Part shown: piece after piece, positions 23,574 to 31,145 of the stretch
Layout of the letters: every line of letters starts with the position of its first letter
Position numbering within the stretch: the stretch's first letter is position 1
From: Buttiauxella sp049686335
Lineage (GTDB): Bacteria > Pseudomonadota > Gammaproteobacteria > Enterobacterales > Enterobacteriaceae
Direction: 5' to 3'
Length of the DNA: 64,000 nt
Assembly (NCBI RefSeq): GCF_049686335.1
Contig: NZ_JBAVHX010000010.1
Coordinates: 124,001 to 188,000, forward strand
Translations under genes and position numbers: made by a program
The notes under the pieces: generated by a model
What the model was told of the DNA's origin: nothing
Databases searched by the model: none
What the model saw: only the letters and a program-made list of their open reading frames with translations

Positions 23574-25064
23574 ATGACCACCACTCAAATTGAAAACCAT
23601 AGCCGGGATAACTCCCTTGCGGCAGTGTTACGCAGTCCACGCCTGTTAGCCCGGGAATCCCTTGCGGGAGTGGTCACGGCACTGGCATTAGTCCCGGAAA
23701 TCATCTCTTTCTCTGTCATCGCGGGCGTTGACCCAAAAGTCAGCCTCGTAGCTTCTATTGTGCTGTGTTTATCGATGTCGTTTCTTGGAGGCCGCCCGGC
23801 AATGGTGACGGCCGCCGCTGGTTCCGTTGCCCTGGTTATTGGCCCAATGGTTCATCAGCATGGTGTGGAATACATTTTCCCCGCGGTATTGTTGGCAGGG
23901 TTGATTCAAATATTATTCGGTCTCAGTGGGCTTGCACGGATGATGCGTTACATCCCTTTATCGGTGATGACCGGTTTTGTAAACGCATTAGGCATTCTGA
24001 TTTTCTTTGCCCAGATGCCGCATATTTGGGGGAATAACCCGCTGGTTTGGGGGCTGTTTGCCCTGACGCTGGGGATAGTGCTCTTGCTGCCACGGGTGTT
24101 CAAAATGGTGCCTTCGCCGCTGGTGGCGATCGTTGTGATTACCGCACTTTGCATCGGTATGGGTCTTTCCGTGCCGACGGTGGGTGAGTCAGGTCCAATG
24201 GCGGCAGGCTTGCCAGGTTTAACCGAATTACTGGTGCCGTTAAACCTGGATACGTTACGGGTAATCTGGCCTTGTGCATTGAGTATCGCGTTTGTCGGCT
24301 TAATGGAGTCGTTGTTAACCGCTAAGCTTGTGGACGATCTGACTGACACGCCATCCAGCAAGCGTCGGGAATGTTGGGGATTGGGGCTATCGAATATTTT
24401 CGCCGGTTTCTACGGCGGGATCGCGGGTTGCGCTATGATTGGCCAAACAATGGTTAACGTCGAGCTCGGTAAAGGGCGCACGCGAATCTCAACCCTGGCT
24501 GCTGGTCTGGTTTTATTGCTGTTAGTCACGGGTCTGAGCGAGTTGATGGCGAAGATCCCGATGGTCGTTCTGGCGGGCATCATGGTGATTGTGGCGGTGA
24601 AAACCCTAAACTGGCACAGCGTGAAACCTGCCACGTTGAAAAGAATACCGGTCCCTGAAACTCTGGTGATGGTAACAACCGTGGCCGTCACAGTCGCGAC
24701 TGGGAACCTCGCTCTGGGTGTGGTCGGCGGCGTTATCTTCGCGATGATTTTGTTCGCCCGACGTATTGCTCACGTAGTGAAGGCAACACGATTGGTGTCC
24801 GACGATGGGAAATCGGTTCGTTATACCGTCACAGGCCCGTTGTTTTTCGCCAGTAGCAATGATTTGTTCGAGCATTTTCAGTATGCCGATGACCCGCAAC
24901 AGGTGATTATTGATTTATCTCAGGCACAAATCTGGGATGTCTCAACCGTCGCGGTGCTTGATGCGATTGAAACTCGCTACCAACGTTATGAATCTGAAGT
25001 CCAGATTGTTGGTCTGGATTTGCGCAGCAGCGATTTCCATGAGCGCTTGAGCGGCAAAGTCTGA
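23574..25064 (+). CDS. SulP-family anion transporter with STAS domain
   Basis: 496 residues. A hydrophobic SulP core with about 12-14 membrane segments (LAGVVTALALVPEIISFSVIAGVDP is the family N-terminal signature) and a C-terminal STAS domain (VRYTVTGPLFFASSNDLFEHF...VIIDLSQAQIWDVSTVAVLDAI). Family members carry sulfate, bicarbonate or other anions. Monocistronic between the binding protein and a probable small RNA. GC-rich and well codon-matched, so it looks native. Confidence 0.9.
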   Translation: MTTTQIENHSRDNSLAAVLRSPRLLARESLAGVVTALALVPEIISFSVIAGVDPKVSLVASIVLCLSMSFLGGRPAMVTAAAGSVALVIGPMVHQHGVEYIFPAVLLAGLIQILFGLSGLARMMRYIPLSVMTGFVNALGILIFFAQMPHIWGNNPLVWGLFALTLGIVLLLPRVFKMVPSPLVAIVVITALCIGMGLSVPTVGESGPMAAGLPGLTELLVPLNLDTLRVIWPCALSIAFVGLMESLLTAKLVDDLTDTPSSKRRECWGLGLSNIFAGFYGGIAGCAMIGQTMVNVELGKGRTRISTLAAGLVLLLLVTGLSELMAKIPMVVLAGIMVIVAVKTLNWHSVKPATLKRIPVPETLVMVTTVAVTVATGNLALGVVGGVIFAMILFARRIAHVVKATRLVSDDGKSVRYTVTGPLFFASSNDLFEHFQYADDPQQVIIDLSQAQIWDVSTVAVLDAIETRYQRYESEVQIVGLDLRSSDFHERLSGKV

Positions 25065-25130
25065 ACCGGGCAAGTTAAAATGGGACATTTTGTCGAGAAA
25101 ATGACAAAACTGTGAATCTGCCGTTACTTT

Positions 25131-25156
25131 TTGATGTTCCCGACTGCTAGATTAGT
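25131..25156 (+). promoter_or_regulatory. Extended -10 promoter of a probable small transcript
   Basis: TGCTAGATT (TGn plus TAGATT, 25146-25154) is an extended -10 element, with a weak -35-like TTACTT about 18 bp upstream. It fits transcription starting near 25160. Confidence 0.5.
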
Positions 25157-25159
25157 GCT

Positions 25160-25352
25160 AGTTCCAGAGTGAAACGGAGGTGCCAGAAAGTTTGAAACTG
25201 TTCCTCGTTAGTAAGCTGGTGGAGTAAGTGGCGTCACATGTTGCCACGTACTCTTAGGTGTAAACCATATTGAAACGCTTGAAGAAGCGAACAAATTTAC
25301 CAGATAACTCGTATCACCTCTCTAAAGGCTGCAGATTTGCAGCCTTTTCTAT
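25160..25352 (+). ncRNA. Probable small RNA or leader transcript
   Basis: A 420-bp gap (25065-25485) without a normal gene contains a promoter-like element and ends in a strong hairpin with U-run (25322-25352). A GGAGG at about 25174 precedes a possible short ORF opening with TTG (MKLFLVSKLVE) at a slightly long spacing. It could be an sRNA of about 190 nt or an attenuator leader for the acetyltransferase gene 130 bp downstream. I do not recognise the sequence. Confidence 0.45.
25322..25352 (+). terminator. Rho-independent terminator
   Basis: GGCTGCA-gatt-TGCAGCC followed by TTTTCTATTTTTT. Confidence 0.8.
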
Positions 25353-25485
25353 TTTTTCCCCTGCTAAATTTCTTGTATCCTTCGGTAGAAAAAAATCCAC
25401 TGCTTACGCTTATTGTTTCGTTGGCGTTATCGCGGCAGAATCTATAAAAAAATGATTCGCCTAAATAACTTAGAAGGAAGTGAGC

Positions 25486-26013
25486 ATGGTTCATGAAGCA
25501 CCGCGTCTGGAAACAGAACATTTGATTCTGCGACATTTTACGCTGGATGATTTCCCCGCTCTTGCCGCTTGCTGGGCCGATCCTGAGATGGTGAAGTTTA
25601 TCGGCGGTGGTCAGCCGCAAGGCCAGGAAATGACATGGAGCCGTTTGTTACGTTACATCGGCCACTGGCAAGCTCTGAGATATGGATATTGGGCGGTGTT
25701 TGAAAAAGCAGGCGAGCGTTTTGTTGGCGCTTTTGGTTTTCAGGACGCACGTCGTGAATTGACTCCAGCACTTGAATTCCCCGAAGCAGGATGGACGCTG
25801 ATCCCGGCCGCACACGGTAAAGGCTATGCGAAGGAAGCTTTAAGTGTGATTTTAGACTGGGCTGACCGCGAATTTACCACACCGGTTTGCTGCATTATTG
25901 ATGATGACAATCACCGTTCCATTCACCTCGCCGAACGTTTTGGCTTCCAGTTTGAACATTACGTTGAGTACCACGACAAACAGGTAAAAATGTTCGTTCG
26001 CCCGACCCGCTAA
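25486..26013 (+). CDS. GNAT-family N-acetyltransferase (RimJ/RimL-like)
   Basis: 175 residues starting MVHEAPRLETEHLILRHFTLDDFPALA, the RimJ/RimL-type (Acetyltransf_3) N-terminus; GWTLIPAAHGKGYAKEAL is the acetyl-CoA binding loop. AAGGAAGTGAGC precedes the ATG at 25486; an in-frame GTG at 25480 is less likely. Acceptor unknown. Lies between the putative small RNA and pphA. Confidence 0.88.
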   Translation: MVHEAPRLETEHLILRHFTLDDFPALAACWADPEMVKFIGGGQPQGQEMTWSRLLRYIGHWQALRYGYWAVFEKAGERFVGAFGFQDARRELTPALEFPEAGWTLIPAAHGKGYAKEALSVILDWADREFTTPVCCIIDDDNHRSIHLAERFGFQFEHYVEYHDKQVKMFVRPTR

Positions 26014-26068
26014 CCATTGCCACACACTGGTTTATAATTGAACGATAAATAATCAGTGTGGGGTCAGT

Positions 26069-26713
26069 ATGTATCAGAGAATTGACGGTGAGAACTGGCG
26101 ACATGTGTTTATTGTCGGGGACTTACACGGCTGCCTTTCTGAGTTTATCAGCCAGCTCAGGCTCCAGCATTTTGATTATCATCAGGATCTGGTTATCTCG
26201 GTGGGGGATCTTATCGATCGCGGAGCAAACAGCCCCGGTTGTCTGGCTTTACTGGGCAGCAAATGGTTTAAAGCGGTGAAGGGCAATCATGAAGCGATGG
26301 CTTTAGAGGCGCTGGATGAAGGCGAGGGGATGCTGTGGCAGATGAACGGTGGCGACTGGTATCGGGAGTTACCCGAACCACGCCAACACAATGTGCAACA
26401 GGCTTTATTGTACTGCCGCGAATTGCCGTTAGTGATTGAGTTGCATACCCATGGCAAGACTCTGGTTATTGCACATGCAGATTATCCTGCCACACACTAC
26501 AGCTGGAATCAGCCTGTCGATGAGCATTTGCTGGTCTGGAGCCGCGACCGGCTCAATAAAAACTTGCAGGGACGAGGTGAGGATATTGAAGGGGCAGATG
26601 AATTCTATTTCGGACATACACCGCTCAAAGAAGCTGGTCATTTTTACAACCAAAACTACATTGATACCGGGGCGGTGTTTGGTAATAAGCTAACCATGGT
26701 ACAGGTGCAGTAA
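26069..26713 (+). CDS. pphA: Serine/threonine protein phosphatase PphA
   Basis: 214 residues with the metallophosphoesterase motifs GDLHG, GDLIDRG and GNHE, plus C-terminal FGHTPL, all metal-binding positions of PPP-type phosphatases. GGGGTCAGT precedes the ATG. In E. coli PphA (PrpA) responds to protein misfolding and its gene directly follows the SdsR locus; here a mobile element and three other genes intervene. Confidence 0.92.
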   Translation: MYQRIDGENWRHVFIVGDLHGCLSEFISQLRLQHFDYHQDLVISVGDLIDRGANSPGCLALLGSKWFKAVKGNHEAMALEALDEGEGMLWQMNGGDWYRELPEPRQHNVQQALLYCRELPLVIELHTHGKTLVIAHADYPATHYSWNQPVDEHLLVWSRDRLNKNLQGRGEDIEGADEFYFGHTPLKEAGHFYNQNYIDTGAVFGNKLTMVQVQ

Positions 26714-26718
26714 GTAGT

Positions 26719-26742
26719 GTGTGCTGCCCAGGGACAGCACAC
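26719..26742. terminator. Hairpin between pphA and the SDR gene
   Basis: GTGTGCTG...CAGCACAC perfect stem between convergent genes, without a clear U-run. Confidence 0.45.
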
Positions 26743-26753
26743 GTGAACAGCCG

Positions 26754-27506
26754 TTAAATGATGGTGTATCCGCCATCAATGATTATATTTTCGCCGCTAA
26801 TAATGCCGGCGTGTTGGCTGACAAGCCATGCCACAGCCGCTGCAATCTCCTCGGGTACGGCAAAACGACCCACTGGAATCTTCGCTTTCATCTGCTCGGC
26901 GCGTTCCCCATTCCAGTAGCGCTTTCCGAGTTCGGTTTCCACCACAGTCGGAGAAATTGCATTTACCGTAATGCCATATTTACCCCATTCAGCTGCCATC
27001 ACTTTCGACGCAATGACCAGTCCGGCTTTGCTGGTGCAATAAGCTGCGTGGTTTTCGAGTGCGATGATACTTGCCTGTGAAGCAATGTTGATTATCCGAC
27101 CATACTTCTGCTTTATCATAAAGTTGGCGACATTCTGAGATAAAAAAAAGGGGGCTGTCAGATTGACCAAAAGTGTAGCATCCCAACTCTCCTTTTTGAC
27201 ATCTTCCGCTGCTTCAAGAATTCCAATGCCGGCGTTATTGACCAGAATATCAATACGTTTATGTTTGGCTATAAATGAGTCGACTAGTGCAGGAAACGCT
27301 TCAATATCAGTCAGGTCGGCAACATAACCATCGCAGTGCGGTGATAAATTTTTAGCTATATTTATCACATCCGGATTTCTGTCCAGCATCACAACCTGGC
27401 TTCCCAACGCTAATAATTGCTCGGTAATCGCCAGACCAATTCCTGCGGCAGCACCCGTGACAATGGCAACTTTACCTTCAAGGGCAAAAAATTCTTTCTC
27501 TTTCAT
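26754..27506 (-). CDS. Short-chain dehydrogenase (polyol-type)
   Basis: 250 residues of the classical SDR family: TGAAAGIGLA cofactor motif, NNAG, catalytic Ser in INIASQAS and Y-x-x-x-K in YCTSKAG. Resembles GolD/threitol- or xylitol-type NAD-dependent dehydrogenases. Its ATG overlaps the stop of the upstream RbtT/DalT-like transporter (27503-27506), so uptake and oxidation of one polyol are coupled. Exact substrate not determinable. Confidence 0.85.
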   Translation of the reverse strand: MKEKEFFALEGKVAIVTGAAAGIGLAITEQLLALGSQVVMLDRNPDVINIAKNLSPHCDGYVADLTDIEAFPALVDSFIAKHKRIDILVNNAGIGILEAAEDVKKESWDATLLVNLTAPFFLSQNVANFMIKQKYGRIINIASQASIIALENHAAYCTSKAGLVIASKVMAAEWGKYGITVNAISPTVVETELGKRYWNGERAEQMKAKIPVGRFAVPEEIAAAVAWLVSQHAGIISGENIIIDGGYTII

Positions 27507-28795
27507 GATAATGAATTCTCCTGATTTAAGTTTTCTGCTTTATTGTGCGGCTGCGGATCCCTGATATACCAGGTGATTATTCCGCCGATAAAATATAAAG
27601 ATGAGTAAACAAACACGACGGTTTTGATATCAAAAGAGGCGCTAAATAGTAATGTCGCGATAGCTGGGCCAATAAAGTTACCGATTCCACCTCCAAGGTT
27701 TTGTACGGAAATAGCCGCACCTTTATGATTAGGTGCCAGCATTGGGAAAATAGCGCCCATAGGGACAAATGAGGTAATTGTGAATGCTAATAGCAGGGCA
27801 GAACACATTGCGATGGTGATATTTCCGGGGAAGTAAACCGGTGTGAAATAAAATAGTAATGTAGTCAGTGTGCAACCGAAGAAGCCAATCCAACGCATTT
27901 GGAACAGCCAGCCAATGCGATCGCCAATAATCCCCCAAAATACATTAGTAACGGGTTGGACAAGGAAGAAAATCCCCCAAATACGCATCCATTGCTCAGC
28001 ACTAAAGCCTGACTCTGGGGAGGTGAAATGGAGAGGCATAAATATTGGAAAACCAAATAATGCCAGGTTACATAAAATACGAATAATCAAAGAAAGGCCG
28101 ATACTTTTATCTTCAAAAATAAGTGTAATTCCCCGACTTATTTCCTTCAGTTTTTCCGCCGTCGGGATGTTTTGTTTATTCTCAGAATTATTGTCTTTGA
28201 TGCAGAAAATAGCCATTAGTCCGCCCAGAATGACCCAAATCAGAGAGGACCAAAGGGTGGCAATAAAACCAATTAATGGGATGGTTACGCTGGGCAAGAA
28301 TGAGGCAATGATGCCATAACCAATGGTGAACATTGACCAAATCCACCCGGTAGCAGAAGCCAATCGATGTCCTGGTGTTTTCTGTACGACAAGAACGTAA
28401 AAAGCGTAGAAAAATAAAGGATAAGCAAAACCACGGAGAGCGTAAAAAACCAACATCAGGGGATAGTTTTGTGCCGTTAGGCCAAATTGCACAAAAAGAA
28501 CGTGAAAGATTACCCACCATACGACACCGACAATCATCGTTTTACGTGGGCCATAAATTTCACTGATCCCACCCGCCAACCAACTACTGACAGCCGCCGT
28601 GATGGCATAAACAGTGAATACCAACGCGCTTTGTGAAACATCAAATCCAAGGCTAATGATATATTTTGAAAGGAAGGCGAGTTCAATTCCATCGCCAGTC
28701 ATGAAAATACCAATAGCGATATAACCCCAAAAAAGTGCCACGGGCATGCCAAAGACGATTTTAGAGTGTTTTCCCGATATAGATGAATCTGTCAT
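27503..28795 (-). CDS. MFS polyol transporter (RbtT/DalT/CsbX type)
   Basis: 430 residues from MTDSSISGKHSK; AAGGA with 7 bp spacing favours ATG 28795 over ATG 28813 or 28810. Twelve membrane segments; GDGIELAFLSKYIISLGFDVSQSALVF near the N-terminus is typical of ribitol/D-arabinitol transporters. Operon with the SDR dehydrogenase. Absent from this place in E. coli, so a lineage-specific catabolic pair; no regulator gene is next to it. Confidence 0.87.
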   Translation of the reverse strand: MTDSSISGKHSKIVFGMPVALFWGYIAIGIFMTGDGIELAFLSKYIISLGFDVSQSALVFTVYAITAAVSSWLAGGISEIYGPRKTMIVGVVWWVIFHVLFVQFGLTAQNYPLMLVFYALRGFAYPLFFYAFYVLVVQKTPGHRLASATGWIWSMFTIGYGIIASFLPSVTIPLIGFIATLWSSLIWVILGGLMAIFCIKDNNSENKQNIPTAEKLKEISRGITLIFEDKSIGLSLIIRILCNLALFGFPIFMPLHFTSPESGFSAEQWMRIWGIFFLVQPVTNVFWGIIGDRIGWLFQMRWIGFFGCTLTTLLFYFTPVYFPGNITIAMCSALLLAFTITSFVPMGAIFPMLAPNHKGAAISVQNLGGGIGNFIGPAIATLLFSASFDIKTVVFVYSSLYFIGGIITWYIRDPQPHNKAENLNQENSLS

Positions 28796-28980
28796 CGTAC
28801 GGTCCTTCATCATAAAATAGAGGAAGGGCCAGAATAAGTGAGGGTTTATAATGAAACCTCTAACTTACTGCCAGTTGCTCAAAAAAACGGCAGCAGGGGA
28901 AAGGTAGCGCTGTGGGGTATCACATAAAACAATACATAACGTAGAGTTATGATAAACATTGTAACTATTAGATTTGGCGC

Positions 28981-29172
28981 TTACAAATCGCTGTATTGAT
29001 GTGCCGGGCGCCAGAAGCCATCGATAAACTCTTCAATCGGGAAGCATCCCCCATTGCGTATTCGCTGGTCATCCATCGCTGACATGCATTGTTGCTCGGT
29101 ATTAAACACGTCCACTACAATATCTTCGCACCCACCGTCCAGGTAACAAATAAATAAAACTAACGCAAACAT
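28981..29172 (-). CDS. yebW: YebW small protein
   Basis: 63 residues, the same length as E. coli YebW and nearly identical in pattern (MFALVLFICYLDGGCEDIVVDVFNTEQQC...GGCFPIEEFIDGFWRPA). Hydrophobic start and four Cys suggest export. Function unknown. Upstream of yebV on the same strand. Confidence 0.9.
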   Translation of the reverse strand: MFALVLFICYLDGGCEDIVVDVFNTEQQCMSAMDDQRIRNGGCFPIEEFIDGFWRPAHQYSDL

Positions 29173-29249
29173 TCATGCCTCGGAGTTGCCCCGTTTGGCT
29201 TAATTGTAGGGGAAGACAGAGAATAGGGGGAAATTCAGGACGATTAATT

Positions 29250-29270
29250 AACCCGTCTGAGCGACGGGTT
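29250..29270 (-). terminator. Hairpin after yebV
   Basis: AACCCGTC...GACGGGTT stem just beyond the yebV stop; T-run weak. Confidence 0.45.
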
Positions 29271-29278
29271 CATTTGAA

Positions 29279-29518
29279 TCATGCAAGACGCATGACCCAG
29301 GCATCAGATTTTTGGTCGTAATGTTGACGGTAGAGGACTGAATGTTCGCCATCAAGCACGGCGGGAATGCTGGTTTCATCATCCCAGGCATCAAGTTGCA
29401 TGCACAGGTCCGGGTCAGATTTGCAAGGGATACTCAACGTGCGATCCCCTTGTTGCTCGCCATGTAATTCAGCATCATCAATCTCGAAGATGCCTATTCG
29501 TACGCTAGTTTTCGTCAT
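29279..29518 (-). CDS. yebV: YebV (DUF1480)
   Basis: 79 residues from MTKTSVRIGIFEIDDAELHGEQQGDRTLSIPCKSDPDLCMQLDAWD; AAGGAGAGCGAG precedes the ATG at 29518, so the longer upstream frame is not used. Matches E. coli YebV (78 residues). Unknown function. Confidence 0.9.
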   Translation of the reverse strand: MTKTSVRIGIFEIDDAELHGEQQGDRTLSIPCKSDPDLCMQLDAWDDETSIPAVLDGEHSVLYRQHYDQKSDAWVMRLA

Positions 29519-29630
29519 CTCGCTCTCCTTTGGGTCTGGGTGCATGTGGTATGACCAGTGAGGCCTCCCATAGTAGAGCGTAGACAAGCGTTCAAAAACT
29601 GCAAATCACCTGGCGACTATTTTTAGCGCT

Positions 29631-31073
29631 TTAGCACTTTTTCGCGAACAGTTTTCCATCCCGAACCAGCTCACGGGGGTAACTATTTTTCAGCCGTGAC
29701 CCTACTTTTCTCGCCAGACCAAGGGGTTGGCCTTGCCAGGTGACGACAACTTCGTTAAGTGACGGTGTCACATCAGGATAAATGTCGCGCCCGTGATACC
29801 ACTCCTCTGCTTCGAACTCTGTAAGCGCAAACGCCAGCGGCGAATCACCCGGCACCAGCGCGATAACGGCTTCGTGCTGCCAGCGGTATCCTTTGTTGTA
29901 CTGTTCAGCCAGGCGCAAGCCAATGCGTGAAAAACGCACTTTACCGAATAAAGAAACAATCTCTTTTGGGAACAACCAGATTTCTTTATCGCGCTGCCAG
30001 AGCTGTTGGTCATCTTGCCAGCTGATCCCTGATTTTTTGGCGGCGGCGGTGACTTCAGCGGCTTGTTTGCCATACAGAGGGCTGAACGGGAAGTTACCGA
30101 CTTTGTACCCAGGCGCAGGAAGGGCGTCGATCGAGGCCGTTTTCCGTAGTCGTGCAACAAAGAAACCTTCGCAATCATAAATCTGAGGGAAAACATGTAA
30201 GTAACCTTCAGCGGTGATCGCTTTTCCCGCTTCCGGGAACAGGTCGTTAAGCGGTGCGATTTCAACTGCATCAGGCCACTCATCAAGCAACCACTGGCAA
30301 ATCTGCTGGTTTTCTTCGCGGTTCAATGTGCATGTGGAGTAAATCAGTGTACCGCCGGGACGGAGTGCATGAAATGCGCTGGCGATCAGTTCACGCTGTG
30401 TATCGGCAATGCTGGTGGTGCTTTCCGGGGTCCAGTTACGCAGCGCGTCCGGGTCTTTGCGCACCACACCTTCACCTGAACACGGTGCATCGAGCAAAAT
30501 GGCATCGAAACACTCCGGTAGTGCCGCACCAAACACTCTGCCATCAAAATGGGTCAGCGCCACGTTGCTAATTCCGCAACGGCTGATATTGGCGTGCAGC
30601 ACTTTCACGCGACTGGCGGAGTATTCATTGGCAAGGATCGCGCCACGATTACCCATGCGTGCGGCAATTTGTGTGGTTTTGGAACCGGGAGCGGCGGCAA
30701 CATCCATAATGCGTTCCGGCTCATTACCGTCCGCAAACAGGGCGGCAACCGGCAACATCGAGCTGGCTTCCTGAATATAAAACAGGCCGCTCAAATGCTC
30801 AGCGGTAGAACCAAGAGGCAGGCTTTCTTCGTCATCTCGTTCAATCCAGAACCCTTCTGCACACCATGGTACGGGCGTCAGATGCCAGTCGTAGGGTGCA
30901 ACAAGTTCAAGAAAATTACTGACCGAAATCTTGAGTGTATTGATGCGCAGGCTGCGGCGCAGAGGGCGCTGGCAATACTCAATAAAACTGTCGAGCGTTT
31001 GGTCTGCCGGGAGTGCGTCGCGAATAACATCAAGAAAGGCTTGCGGGAGAAAGGCGTTTTGAGAGTGAGCCAC
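29631..31073 (-). CDS. rsmF: 16S rRNA m5C1407 methyltransferase RsmF
   Basis: 480 residues starting from GTG 31073 (MAHSQNAFLPQAFLDVI), as in E. coli RsmF (479). NOL1/NOP2/Sun family: SAM-binding DVAAAPGSKTTQIA, catalytic Cys in DAPCSGEG and second Cys in STCTLNREEN; C-terminal PUA-like region. Methylates C1407 of 16S rRNA. The ribosome site is weak. Follows letB on the same strand. Confidence 0.93.
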   Translation of the reverse strand: MAHSQNAFLPQAFLDVIRDALPADQTLDSFIEYCQRPLRRSLRINTLKISVSNFLELVAPYDWHLTPVPWCAEGFWIERDDEESLPLGSTAEHLSGLFYIQEASSMLPVAALFADGNEPERIMDVAAAPGSKTTQIAARMGNRGAILANEYSASRVKVLHANISRCGISNVALTHFDGRVFGAALPECFDAILLDAPCSGEGVVRKDPDALRNWTPESTTSIADTQRELIASAFHALRPGGTLIYSTCTLNREENQQICQWLLDEWPDAVEIAPLNDLFPEAGKAITAEGYLHVFPQIYDCEGFFVARLRKTASIDALPAPGYKVGNFPFSPLYGKQAAEVTAAAKKSGISWQDDQQLWQRDKEIWLFPKEIVSLFGKVRFSRIGLRLAEQYNKGYRWQHEAVIALVPGDSPLAFALTEFEAEEWYHGRDIYPDVTPSLNEVVVTWQGQPLGLARKVGSRLKNSYPRELVRDGKLFAKKC

Positions 31074-31115
31074 GAAGGAAGTCCAGAATAAAGAGAAGGG
31101 CGCAGTGTAGCACAA

Positions 31116-31140
31116 GCGCCCCGGTGAGACACCGGGGCGC
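31116..31140 (-). terminator. Strong hairpin between letB and rsmF
   Basis: GCGCCCCGGTG...CACCGGGGCGC is a perfect GC-rich stem right after the letB stop; no U-run follows, so it may slow or attenuate rather than terminate. Confidence 0.5.
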
Positions 31141-31145
31141 AGGTG

